A stretch of 64,000 nucleotides of DNA from positions 12,082,643 through 12,146,642 of the forward strand of contig NC_080062.1 of NCBI RefSeq assembly GCF_026212465.1. The letters run 5' to 3'. The stretch's first letter is position 1. Every line of letters starts with the position of its first letter. Positions 35,534 to 48,269 of the stretch are shown piece after piece. The position numbers were made by a program, and so were the translations under genes. The stretch comes from Amaranthus tricolor. Lineage: Eukaryota; Streptophyta; Magnoliopsida; Caryophyllales; Amaranthaceae. Under the pieces are notes generated by a model, which saw nothing but the letters and a program-made list of their open reading frames with translations, did not search any database and was not told where the DNA came from.

Positions 35534-37230
35534 AAAGTATAAACTTGGTTTTTTTTGCACGGAATATGGCACACAACACTATTTGGTATATATTATTCTG
35601 TTCAAGTGGTTAGAATTGGAAATCATACTCATATGCTAGAAATTACATGTGAAGTTGGGATATATTGCGTTTTTAAGCGTTTTTGGCACTTTTATACATA
35701 AAGTAGCTCAAACTTGGTTTCTTTTGCTCGAAACTTTGCACACAACACTATTTGGTATATATTATTGTGTTGAAGTGGTTAGAACTAAAAATCATAGTCA
35801 TATGCTAGAAATTACGTAAAGTTGCGATTTTATGCGTTTTTAAACGTTTTTGGCACTTTTGCGCATAAAGTAGCTCAAACTTGGTTTGTTTTGCACGAAA
35901 CGTGGCATACAACACTATATGGTATATATTATTGTGTTTAAGTGGTTAGAATTGAAAATCATAGTCATATGCTAGAAATTACGTGTTAAGTTCTGATTTT
36001 ATGTGTTTTTAAGCGTTTTTGGCACTTTTGAGCATAAAGTAACTTAGTTTGTAGTGCACGAAACTTGGCACACAACACTATTTGGTATATATTATTGTGT
36101 TGAAGTGGTTAGAAATGAAATATTCATATGCTAAAAATTGCGTGTTAAGTTGTGAGTTTATGCGTTGTTAAGCGTTTTTGGCACTTTTGCGCATTAAGGT
36201 AGCTCAAACTTGGTTTGTTTTGCACGAAACTTGGTACACAACACTCTTTGGTATTATAATATTCTATTTGGTATATATTATATTGTTGAAGTGGTTAAAA
36301 TTTAAAATCATAGTCATATGCTAGAAATTACGTGTTAAGATGCGTTCTTATGCGTTTTTAAGCGTTTTTGTTACTTTTGCGCATAAATTAGCTCTAAGTT
36401 AGTTTGTTTTGCACGAAACTTTGCACACAACACTATTTGGTATATAGTTTGTGTTGAAGTGGTTAGAATTGAAAATGATAGTCATATGATAGAAATTACG
36501 TGTTAAGTTGCGATTTTATGCGTTTTTAAACGTTTTTTGGGATTGTTGCGCATAAAGTAGCTAAAACTTGGTTTGTTTTGAACGAAACTTGGCACACAAC
36601 ACTATTTGGTGTATATTATTGTGTTGAAGTGGTTAGAATTTAAAATCATAGACATATGCTAGAAATTACGTGTTAAGTTGCGATTTAATGCGTTTTCAAG
36701 TGTTTTTGGCACTTTTGCGCATAAAAGTAGCTCAAACTTGGTTTGTTTTGCTCGAAACTTGGTACACAACACTATTTGGTATATAGTTTGTGTTGAAGTG
36801 GTTAGAATTGAAAATGATAGTCATATGCTAGAAATTACGTGTTGAGTTGCGATTTTATGCGTTTTTAAACGTTTTTGGGATTGTTGCGCATAAAGTAGCT
36901 AAAACTTGGTTTGTTTTGAACGAAACATGGCACACAATACTATTTGGTATATATTATTGTGTTGAAGTGGTTAGAATTGAAAATCATAGTAATATGCTAA
37001 AAATTACGTGTTAAGTTGCGATTTTTTGCGTTTTTAAGCGTTTTTGGCACTTTTGCGCATAAAGTAGCTCAAACTTGGTTTGTTTTGCACGAAACTTGGT
37101 ACACAACACTATTTGTTATATATTATTGTGTTGAAGTGTTTAGAGTTTAAAATCATAGTCATATGTTAGAAATTACGTGTAAAGTTGTGAGTTTATGCGT
37201 TTTTATGCGTTTTTTTGCACTTTTACGCAT
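35534..37230 (-). repeat. Family B 10-mer HOR, unit 2, reference copy (1697 bp)
   Basis: Monomers m1-m10 start at about 35534, 35700, 35867, 36036, 36197, 36385, 36554, 36724, 36892 and 37061. m1 has GTATAAACTTGG and GCACGGAATATGG. m2 has TTTGCTCGAAACTTTGC and the shortened ACGTAAAGTTGCG. m3 has CGTGGCATACAACACTATATGG. m4 is shortest (GTAACTTAGTTTGTAGTGC, AAATATTCATATGC). m5 is longest. m6-m8 include GGGATTGTTGCGC variants. m9 has AACATGGCACACAATACTA. m10 has TATTTGTTATATATTATTG. Haplotype I. Confidence 0.94.
36197..36384 (-). repeat. Long monomer m5 (188 bp) with 20-bp AT-rich insertion
   Basis: Where other monomers read CACTATTTGGTATATATTAT, m5 has an added segment that produces CTTTGGTATTATAATATTC followed by TATTTGGTATATATTATA (36246-36283). 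The TTTGGTAT motif is therefore present twice, which suggests a small internal duplication. The feature marks m5 in every family B HOR on both sides of the second gap. Confidence 0.88.
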
Positions 37231-38928
37231 AAAGTATAAACTTGGTTTTTTTTGCACGGAATATGGCACACAACACTATTTGGTATATATTATTCTGTTC
37301 AAGTGGTTAGAATTGGAAATCATACTCATATGCTAGAAATTACATGTGAAGTTGGGATTTATTGCGTTTTTAAGCGTTTTTTGGCACTTTTATACATAAA
37401 GTAGCTCAAACTTGGTTTCTTTTGCTCGAAACTTTGCACACAACACTATTTGGTATATATTATTGTGTTGAAGTGGTTAGAACTAAAAATCATAGTCATA
37501 TGCTAGAAATTACGTAAAGTTGCGATTTTATGCGTTTTTAAACGTTTTTGGCACTTTTGCGCATAAAGTAGCTCAAACTTGGTTTGTTTTGCACGAAACG
37601 TGGCATACAACACTATATGGTATATATTATTGTGTTTAAGTGGTTAGAATTGAAAATCATAGTCATATGCTAGAAATTACGTGTTAAGTTCTGATTTTAT
37701 GTGTTTTTAAGCGTTTTTGGCACTTTTGAGCATAAAGTAACTTAGTTTGTAGTGCACGAAACTTGGCACACAACACTATTTGGTATATATTATTGTGTTG
37801 AAGTGGTTAGAAATGAAATATTCATATGCTAAAAATTGCGTGTTAAGTTGTGATTTTATGCGTTGTTAAGCGTTTTTGGCACTTTTGCGCATAAGGTAGC
37901 TCAAACTTGGTTTGTTTTGCACGAAACTTGGTACACAACACTCTTTGGTATTATAATATTCTATTTGGTATATATTATATTGTTGAAGTGGTTAAAATTT
38001 AAAATCATAGTCATATGCTAGAAATTACGTGTTAAGATGCGTTCTTATGCGTTTTTTAAGCGTTTTTGTCACTTTTGCGCATAAATTAGCTCTAAGTTAG
38101 TTTGTTTTGCACGAAACTTTGCACACAACACTATTTGGTATATAGTTTGTGTTGAAGTGGTTAGAATTGAAAATGATAGTCATATGCTAGAAATTACGTG
38201 TTAAGTTGCGATTTTATGCGTTTTTAAACGTTTTTGGGATTGTTGCGCATAAAGTAGCTAAAACTTGGTTTGTTTTGAACGAAACTTGGCACACAACACT
38301 ATTTGGTGTATATTATTGTGTTGAAGTGGTTAGAATTTAAAATCATAGACATATGCTAGAAATTACGTGTTAAGTTGCGATTTAATGCGTTTTCAAGTGT
38401 TTTTGGCACTTTTGCGCATAAAAGTAGCTCAAACTTGGTTTGTTTTGCTCGAAACTTGGTACACAAACACTATTTGGTATATAGTTTGTGTTGAAGTGGT
38501 TAGAATTGAAAATGATAGTCATATGCTAGAAATTACGTGTTGAGTTGCGATTTTATGCGTTTTTAAACGTTTTTGGGATTGTTGCGCATAAAGTAGCTAA
38601 AACTTGGTTTGTTTTGAACGAAACATGGCACACAATACTATTTGGTATATATTATTGTGTTGAAGTGGTTAGAATTGAAAATCATAGTAATATGCTAAAA
38701 ATTACGTGTTAAGTTGCGATTTTTTGCGTTTTTAAGCGTTTTTGGCACTTTTGCGCATAAAGTAGCTCAAACTTGGTTTGTTTTGCACGAAACTTGGTAC
38801 ACAACACTATTTGTTATATATTATTGTGTTGAAGTGTTTAGAGTTTAAAATCATAGTCATATGTTAGAAATTACGTGTAAAGTTGTGAGTTTATGCGTTT
38901 TTATGCGTTTTTTGCACTTTTTACGCAT
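37231..38928 (-). repeat. Family B 10-mer HOR, unit 3 (1698 bp)
   Basis: Haplotype I in all markers, except that m1 has GGGATTTATTGCG where units 1 and 2 have GGGATATATTGCG. An ACACAAACACTATTTGG insertion of one base lies near 38462. Confidence 0.93.
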
Positions 38929-41491
38929 AAAGTATAAACTTGGTTTTTTTTGCACGGAATATGGCACCACAACACTATTTGGTATATATTATTCTGTTCA
39001 AGTGGTTAGAATTGGAAATCATACTCATATGCTAGAAATTACATGTGAAGTTGGGATATATTGCGTTTTTAAGCGTTTTTGGCACTTTTATACATAAAGT
39101 AGCTCAAACTTGGTTTCTTTTGCTCGAAACTTTGCACAATACACTATTTGGTATATATTATTGTGTTGAAGTGGTTAGAACTAAAAATCATAGTCATATG
39201 CTAGAAATTACGTAAAGTTGCGATTTTATGCGTTTTTAAACGTTTTTGGCACTTTTGCGCATAAAGTAGCTCAAACTTGGTTTGTTTTGCACGAAACGTG
39301 GCATACAACACTATATGGTATATATTATTGTGTTTAAGTGGTTAGAATTGAAAATCATAGTCATATGCTAGAAATTACGTGTTAAGTTCTGATTTTATGT
39401 GTTTTTTAAGCGTTTTTGGCACTTTTGAGCATAAAGTAACTTAGTTTGTAGTGCACGAAACTTGGCACACAACACTATTTGGTATATATTATTGTGTTGA
39501 AGTGGTTAGAAATGAAATATTCATATGCTAAAAAATTGCGTGTTAAGTTGTGATTTTATGCGTTGTTAAGCGTTTTTGGCACTTTTGCGCATAAGGTAGC
39601 TCAAACTTGGTTTGTTTTGCACGAAACTTGGTACACAACACTCTTTGGTATTATAATATTCTATTTGGTATATATTATATTGTTGAAGTGGTTAAAATTT
39701 AAAATCATAGTCATATGCTAGAAATTACGTGTTAAGATGCGTTCTTATGCGTTTTTAAGCGTTTTTGTCACTTTTGCGCATAAATTAGCTCTAAGTTAGT
39801 TTGTTTTGCACGAAACTTTGCACACAACACTATTTGGTATATAGTTTGTGTTGAAGTGGTTAGAATTGAAAATGATAGTCATATGCTAGAAATTACGTGT
39901 TAAGTTGCGATTTTATGCGTTTTTAAACGTTTTTGGGATTGTTGCGCATAAAGTAGCTAAAACTTGGTTTGTTTTGAACGAAACTTGGTACACAACACTA
40001 TTTGGTGTATATTATTGTGTTGAAGTGGTTAGAATTTAAAATCATAGACATATGCTAGAAATTACGTGTTAAGTTGCGATTTAATGCGTTTTCAAGTGTT
40101 TTTGGCACTTTTGCGCATAAAAGTAGCTCAAACTCTGGTTTGTTTTGCTCGAAACTTGGCACACAACACTATTTGGTATATAGTTTGTGTTGAAGTGGTT
40201 AGAATTGAAAATGATAGTCATATGCTAGAAATTACGTGTTAAGTTGCGATTTTATGCGTTTTTAAACGTTTTTGGGATTGTTGCGCATAAAGTAGCTAAA
40301 ACTTGGTTTGTTTTGAACGAAACATGGCACACAATACTATTTGGTATATATTATTGTGTTGAAGTGGTTAGAATTGAAAATCATAGTAATATGCTAAAAA
40401 TTACGTGTTAAGTTGCGATTTTTTGCGTTTTTAAGCGTTTTTGGCACTTTTGCGCATAAGGTAGCTCAAACTTGGTTTGTTTTGCACGAAACTTGATACA
40501 CAACACTCTTTGGTATTATAATATTCGATTTGGTATATATTATATTGTTGAAGTGGTTAAAATTTAAAATCATAGTCATATGCTAGAAATTACGTGTTAA
40601 GATGCGTTCTTATGCGTTTTTAAGCGTTTTTGTCACTTTTGCGCATAAATTAGCTCTAAGTTAGTTTGTTTTGCACGAAACTTTGCACACAACACTATTT
40701 GGTATATAGTTTGTGTTGAAGTGGTTAGAATTGGAAATGATAGTCATATGCTAGAAATTACGTGTTAAGTTGCGATTTTATGCGTTTTTAAAACGTTTTT
40801 GGGATTGTTGCGCATAAAGTAGCTAAAACTTGGTTTGTTTTGAACGAAACTTGGCACACAACACTATTTGGTGTATATTATTGTGTTGAAGTGGTTAGAA
40901 TTTAAAATCATAGACATATGCTAGAAATTACGTGTTAAGTTGCGATTTTATGCGTTTTCAAGTGTTTTTGGCACTTTTGCGCATAAAAGTAGCTCAAACT
41001 TGGTTTGTTTTGCTCGAAACTTGGCACACAACACTATTTGGTATATAGTTTGTGTTGAAGTGGTTAGAATTGAAAATGATAGTCATATGCTAGAAATTAC
41101 GTGTTAAGTTGCGATTTTATGCGTTTTTAAACGTTTTTGGGATTGTTGCGCATAAAGTAGCTAAAACTTGGTTTGTTTTGAACGAAACATGGCACACAAT
41201 ACTATTTGGTATATATTATTGTGTTGAAGTGGTTAGAATTGAAAATCATAGTAATATGCTAAAAATTACGTGTTAAGTTGCGATTTTTTGCGTTTTTAAG
41301 CGTTTTTGGCACTTTTGCGCATAAAGTAGCTCAAACTTGGTTTGTTTTGCACGAAATTTGGTACACAACACTATTTGTTATATATTATTGTGTTGAAGTG
41401 TTTAGAGTTTAAAATCATAGTCATATGTTAGAAATTACGTGTAAAGTTGTGAGTTTATGCGTTTTTATGCGTTTTTTGCACTTTTACGCAT
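38929..41491 (-). repeat. Family B 15-mer HOR, unit 4 (2563 bp)
   Basis: Runs m1-m9, then steps back to m5 and continues m5-m10. The two m5 starts are near 39593 and 40458, 865 bp or five monomers apart. The first m5 is haplotype I (ATATTCTATTT), the second haplotype II (ATATTCGATTT). The change from I to II occurs at about 40095-40150, between CGATTTAATGCG in m7 and CTTGGCACAC in m8. A private AAACTCTGGTTTG lies near 40130. Confidence 0.91.
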
Positions 41492-43185
41492 AAAGTATAA
41501 ACTTGGTATTTTTTGCACGGAATATGGCACACAACACTATTTGGTATATATTATTCTGTTCAAGTGGTTAGAATTGGAAATCATAGTCATATGCTAGAAA
41601 TTACATGTGAAGTTGGGATTTATTGCGTTTTTAAGCGTTTTTGGCACTTTTATACATAAAGTAGCTCAAACTTGGTTTCTTTTGCTCGAAACTTTGCACA
41701 CAACACTATTTGGTATATATTATTGTGTTGAAGTGGTTAGAACTAAAAATCATAGTCATATGCTAGAAATTACGTAAAGTTGCGATTTTATGCGTTTTTA
41801 AACGTTTTTGGCACTTTTGCGCATAAAGTAGCTCAAACTTGGTTTGTTTTGCACGAAACGTGGCATACAACACTATATGGTATATATTATTGTGTTTAAG
41901 TGGTTAGAATTGAAAATCATAGTCATATGCTAGAAATTACGTGTTAAGTTTTGATTTTATGTGTTTTTAAGCGTTTTTGGCACTTTTGAGCATAAAGTAA
42001 CTTAGTTTGTAGTGCACGAAACTTGGCACACAACACTATTTGGTATATATTATTGTGTTGAAGTGGTTAGAAATGAAATATTCATATGCTAAAAATTGCG
42101 TGTTAAGTTGTGATTTTATGCGTTTTTAAGTGTTTTTTGGCACTTTTGCGCATAAGGTAGCTCAAACTTGGTTTGTTTTGCACGAAACTTGGTACACAAC
42201 ACTCTTTGGTATTATAATATTCGATTTGGTATATATTATATTGTTGAAGTGGTTAAAATTTAAAATCATAGTCATATGCTAGAAATTACGTGTTAAGATG
42301 CGTTCTTATGCGTTTTTAAGCGTTTTTGTCACTTTTGCGCATAAATTAGCTCTAAGTTAGTTTGTTTTGCACGAAACTTTGCACACAACACTATTTGGTA
42401 TATAGTTTGTGTTGAAGTGGTTAGAATTGGAAATGATAGTCATATGCTAGAAATTACGTGTTAAGTTGCGATTTTATGCGTTTTTAAACGTTTTTGGGAT
42501 TGTTGCGCATAAAGTAGCTTAAACTTGGTTGTTTTGAACGAAACTTGGCACACAACACTATTTGGTGTATATTATTGTGTTGAAGTGGTTAGAATTTAAA
42601 ATCATAGACATATGCTAGAAATTACGTGTTAAGTTGCGATTTTATGCGTTTTCAAGTGTTTTTGGCACTTTTGCGCATAAAAGTAGCTCAAACTTGGTCT
42701 GTTTTGCTCGAAACTTGGCACACAACACTATTTGGTATATAGTTTGTGTTGAAGTGGTTAGAATTGAAAATGATAGTCATATGCTAGAAATTACGTGTTA
42801 AGTTGCGATTTTATGCGTTTTTAAACGTTTTTGGGATTGTTGCGCATAAAGTAGCTAAAACTTGGTTTGTTTTGAACGAAACATGGCACACAATACTATT
42901 TGGTATATATTATTGTGTTGAAGTGGTTAGAATTGAAAATCATAGTAATATGCTAAAAATTACGTGTTAAGTTGCGATTTTTTGCGTTTTTAAGCGTTTT
43001 TGGCACTTTTGCGCATAAAGTAGCTCAAACTTGGTTTGTTTTGCACGAAACTTGGTACACAACACTATTTGTTATATATTATTGTGTTGAAGTGTTTAGA
43101 GTTTAAAATCATAGTCATATGTTAGAAATTACGTGTAAAGTTGTGAGTTTATGCGTTTTTATGCGTTTTTTGCACTTTTACGCAT
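41492..43185 (-). repeat. Family B 10-mer HOR, unit 5 (1694 bp)
   Basis: Haplotype II throughout: GGTATTTTTT in m1, AAGTTTTGATTTTATGTG in m3, ATATTCGATTT in m5, CGATTTTATGCGTTTTC in m7, CGTGTTAAGTTGCG in m8. m1 has AATCATAGTCATATGC, as do units 6 and 9. Confidence 0.93.
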
Positions 43186-44879
43186 AAAGTATAAACTTGG
43201 TATTTTTTGCACGGAATATGGCACACAACACTATTTGGTATATATTATTCTGTTCAAGTGGTTAGAATTGGAAATCATAGTCATATGCTAGAAATTACAT
43301 GTGAAGTTGGGATTTATTGCGTTTTTAAGCGTTTTTGGCACTTTTATACATAAAGTAGCTCAAACTTGGTTTCTTTTGCTCGAAACTTTGCACACAACAC
43401 TATTTGGTATATATTATTGTGTTGAAGTGGTTAGAACTAAAAATCATAGTCATATGCTAGAAATTACGTAAAGTTGCGATTTTATGCGTTTTTAAACGTT
43501 TTTGGCACTTTTGCGCATAAAGTAGCTCAAACTTGGTTTGTTTTGCACGAAACGTGGCATACAACACTATATGGTATATATTATTGTGTTTAAGTGGTTA
43601 GAATTGAAAATCATAGTCATATGCTAGAAATTACGTGTTAAGTTCTGATTTTATGTGTTTTTAAGCGTTTTTGGCACTTTTGAGCATAAAGTAACTTAGT
43701 TTGTAGTGCACGAAACTTGGCACACAACACTATTTGGTATATATTATTGTGTTGAAGTGGTTAGAAATGAAATATTCATATGCTAAAAATTGCGTGTTAA
43801 GTTGTGATTTTATGCGTTGTTAAGCGTTTTTGGCACTTTTGCGCATAAGGTAGCTCAAACTTGGTTTGTTTTGCACGAAACTTGGTACACAACACTCTTT
43901 GGTATTATAATATTCTATTTGGTATATATTATATTGTTGAAGTGGTTAAAATTTAAAATCATAGTCATATGCTAGAAATTACGTGTTAAGATGCGTTCTT
44001 ATGCGTTTTTAAGCGTTTTTGTCACTTTTGCGCATAAATTAGCTCTAAGTTAGTTTGTTTTGCACGAAACTTTGCACACAACACTATTTGGTATATAGTT
44101 TGTGTTGAAGTGGTTAGAATTGAAAATGATAGTCATATGCTAGAAATTACGTGTTAAGTTGCGATTTTATGCGTTTTTAAACGTTTTTGGGATTGTTGCG
44201 CATAAAGTAGCTAAAACTTGGTTTGTTTTGAACGAAACTTGGCACACAACACTATTTGGTGTATATTATTGTGTTGAAGTGGTTAGAATTTAAAATCATA
44301 GACATATGCTAGAAATTACGTGTTAAGTTGCGATTTAATGCGTTTTCAAGTGTTTTTGGCACTTTTGCGCATAAAAGTAGCTCAAACTTGGTTTGTTTTG
44401 CTCGAAACTTGGTACACAACACTATTTGGTATATAGTTTGTGTTGAAGTGGTTAGAATTGAAAATGATAGTCATATGCTAGAAATTACGTGTTGAGTTGC
44501 GATTTTATGCGTTTTTAAACGTTTTTGGGATTGTTGCGCATAAAGTAGCTAAAACTTGGTTTGTTTTGAACGAAACATGGCACACAATACTATTTGGTAT
44601 ATATTATTGTGTTGAAGTGGTTAGAATTGAAAATCATAGTAATATGCTAAAAATTACGTGTTAAGTTGCGATTTTTTGCGTTTTTAAGCGTTTTTGGCAC
44701 TTTTGCGCATAAAGTAGCTCAAACTTGGTTTGTTTTGCACGAAACTTGGTACACAACACTATTTGTTATATATTATTGTGTTGAAGTGTTTAGAGTTTAA
44801 AATCATAGTCATATGTTAGAAATTACGTGTAAAGTTGTGAGTTTATGCGTTTTTATGCGTTTTTTGCACTTTTACGCAT
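43186..44879 (-). repeat. Family B 10-mer HOR, unit 6, haplotype switch II to I (1694 bp)
   Basis: m1 is haplotype II (GGTATTTTTT, CATAGTCATATGC). From m3 onward it is haplotype I (AAGTTCTGATTTT near 43642, GCGTTGTTAAGCG, ATATTCTATTT, CGATTTAATGCG). The switch lies between about 43280 and 43643. Confidence 0.91.
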
Positions 44880-46574
44880 AAAGTATAAACTTGGTTTTTT
44901 TTGCACGGAATATGGCACACAACACTATTTGGTATATATTATTCTGTTCAAGTGGTTAGAATTGGAAATCATACTCATATGCTAGAAATTACATGTGAAG
45001 TTGGGATATATTGCGTTTTTAAGCGTTTTTGGCACTTTTATACATAAAGTAGCTCAAACTTGGTTTCTTTTGCTCGAAACTTTGCACAATACACTATTTG
45101 GTATATATTATTGTGTTGAAGTGGTTAGAACTAAAAATCATAGTCATATGCTAGAAATTACGTAAAGTTGCGATTTTATGCCTTTTTAAACGTTTTTGGC
45201 ACTTTTGCGCATAAAGTAGCTCAAACTTGGTTTGTTTTGCACGAAACGTGGCATACAACACTATATGGTATATATTATTGTGTTTAAGTGGTTAGAATTG
45301 AAAATCATAGTCATATGCTAGAAATTACGTGTTAAGTTCTGATTTTATGTGTTTTTAAGCGTTTTTGGCACTTTTGAGCATAAAGTAACTTAGTTTGTAG
45401 TGCACGAAACTTGGCACACAACACTATTTGGTATATATTATTGTGTCGAAGTGGTTAGAAATGAAATATTCATATGCTAAAAATTGCGTGTTAAGTTGTG
45501 ATTTTATGCGTTGTTAAGCGTTTTTGGCACTTTTGCGCATAAGGTAGCTCAAACTTGGTTTGTTTTGCACGAAACTTGGTACACAACACTCTTTGGTATT
45601 ATAATATTCTATTTGGTATATATTATATTGTTGAAGTGGTTAAAATTTAAAATCATAGTCATATGCTAGAAATTACGTGTTAAGATGCGTTCTTATGCGT
45701 TTTTAAGCGTTTTTTGTCACTTTTGCGCATAAATTAGCTCTAAGTTAGTTTGTTTTGCACGAAACTTTGCACACAACACTATTTGGTATATAGTTTGTGT
45801 TGAAGTGGTTAGAATTGAAAATGATAGTCATATGCTAGAAATTACGTGTTAAGTTGCGATTTTATGCGTTTTTAAACGTTTTTGGGATTGTTGCGCATAA
45901 AGTAGCTAAAACTTGGTTTGTTTTGAACGAAACTTGGTACACAACACTATTTGGTGTATATTTTTGTGTTGAAGTGGTTAGAATTTAAAATCATAGACAT
46001 ATGCTAGAAATTACGTGTTAAGTTGCAATTTAATGCGTTTTCAAGTGTTTTTGGCACTTTTGCGCATAAAAGTAGCTCAAACTTGGTTTGTTTTGCTCGA
46101 AACTTGGCACACAACACTATTTGGTATATAGTTTGTGTTGAAGTGGTTAGAATTGAAAATGATAGTCATATGCTAGAAATTACGTGTTAAGTTGCGATTT
46201 TATGCGTTTTTAAACGTTTTTGGGATTGTTGCGCATAAAGTAGCTAAAACTTGGTTTGTTTTGAACGAAACATGGCACACAATACTATTTGGTATATATT
46301 ATTGTGTTGAAGTGGTTAGAATTGAAAATCATAGTAATATGCTAAAAATTACGTGTTAAGTTGCGATTTTTTGCGTTTTTAAGCGTTTTTGGCACTTTTG
46401 CGCATAAAGTAGCTCAAACTTGGTTTGTTTTGCACGAAACTTGGTACACAACACTATTTGTTATATATTATTGTGTTGAAGTGTTTAGAGTTTAAAATCA
46501 TAGTCATATGTTAGAAATTACGTGTAAAGTTGTGAGTTTATGCGTTTTTATGCGTTTTTTGCACTTTTACGCAT
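44880..46574 (-). repeat. Family B 10-mer HOR, unit 7, haplotype switch I to II (1695 bp)
   Basis: Haplotype I up to m7, then II from m8 (CTTGGCACAC near 46102, GTGTTAAGTTGCG near 46185). It shares TTTGCACAATACACTATTTG in m2 and ACTTGGTACACAACAC in m7 with unit 4. The I-to-II switch is at the same place as in unit 4, so the two units appear to descend from one recombinant. Confidence 0.91.
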
Positions 46575-48269
46575 AAAGTATAAACTTGGTATTTTTTTGC
46601 ACGGAATATGGCACACAACACTATTTGGTATATATTATTCTGCTCAAGTGGTTAGAATTGGAAATCATACTCATATGCTAGAAATTACATGTGAAGTTGG
46701 GATTTATTGCGTTTTTAAGCGTTTTTGGCACTTTTATACATAAAGTAGCTCAAACTTGGTTTCTTTTGCTCGAAACTTTGCACACAACACTATTTGGTAT
46801 ATATTATTGTGTTGAAGTGGTTAGAACTAAAAATCATAGTCATATGCTAGAAATTACGTAAAGTTGCGATTTTATGCGTTTTTAAACGTTTTTGGCACTT
46901 TTGCGCATAAAGTAGCTCAAACTTGGTTTGTTTTGCACGAAACGTGGCATACAACACTATATGGTATATATTATTGTGTTTAAGTGGTTAGAATTGAAAA
47001 TCATAGTCATATGCTAGAAATTACGTGTTAAGTTTTGATTTTATGTGTTTTTAAGCGTTTTTGGCACTTTTGAGCATAAAGTAACTTAGTTTGTAGTGCA
47101 CGAAACTTGGCACACAACACTATTTGGTATATATTATTGTGTTGAAGTGGTTAGAAATGAAATATTCATATGCTAAAAATTGCGTGTTAAGTTGTGATTT
47201 TATGCGTTTTTAAGCGTTTTTGGCACTTTTGCGCATAAGGTAGCTCAAACTTGGTTTGTTTTGCACGAAACTTGATACACAACACTCTTTGGTATTATAA
47301 TATTCGATTTGGTATATATTATATTGTTGAAGTGGTTAAAATTTAAAATCATAGTCATATGCTAGAAATTACGTGTTAAGATGCGTTCTTATGCGTTTTT
47401 AAGCGTTTTTGTCACTTTTGCGCATAAATTAGCTCTAAGTTAGTTTGTTTTGCACGAAACTTTGCACACAACACTATTTGGTATATAGTTTGTGTTGAAG
47501 TGGTTAGAATTGGAAATGATAGTCATATGCTAGAAATTACGTGTTAAGTTGCGATTTTATGCGTTTTTAAACGTTTTTGGGATTGTTGCGCATAAAGTAG
47601 CTAAAACTTGGTTTGTTTTGAACGAAACTTGGCACACAACACTATTTGGTGTATATTATTGTGTTGAAGTGGTTAGAATTTAAAATCATAGACATATGCT
47701 AGAAATTACGTGTTAAGTTGCGATTTTATGCGTTTTCAAGTGTTTTTGGCACTTTTGCGCATAAAAGTAGCTCAAACTTGGTTTGTTTTGCTCGAAACTT
47801 GGCACACAACACTATTTGGTATATAGTTTGTGTTGAAGTGGTTAGAATTGAAAATGATAGTCATATGCTAGAAATTACGTGTTAAGTTGCGATTTTATGC
47901 GTTTTTAAACGTTTTTGGGATTGTTGCGCATAAAGTAGCTAAAACTTGGTTTGTTTTGAACGAAACATGGCACACAATACTATTTGGTATATATTATTGT
48001 GTTGAAGTGGTTAGAATTGAAAATCATAGTAATATGCTAAAAATTACGTGTTAAGTTGCGATTTTTTGCGTTTTTAAGCGTTTTTGGCACTTTTGCGCAT
48101 AAAGTAGCTCAAACTTGGTTTGTTTTGCACGAAATTTGGTACACAACACTATTTGTTATATATTATTGTGTTGAAGTGTTTAGAGTTTAAAATCATAGTC
48201 ATATGTTAGAAATTACGTGTAAAGTTGTGAGTTTATGCGTTTTTATGCGTTTTTTGCACTTTTACGCAT
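46575..48269 (-). repeat. Family B 10-mer HOR, unit 8 (1695 bp)
   Basis: Haplotype II. m1 has a longer T run (GGTATTTTTTTGC) and TTCTGCTCAAGTGG near 46638. m5 has CTTGATACACAACAC. Confidence 0.93.

Noticed and set aside
38861..39097. Open reading frame of 78 codons on the + strand and its relatives near 46540, 48235, 53493 and 56885
   Set aside because: This is the m10/m1/m2 part of the family B HOR read in a frame that happens to stay open. One-base indels change the peptide between copies.
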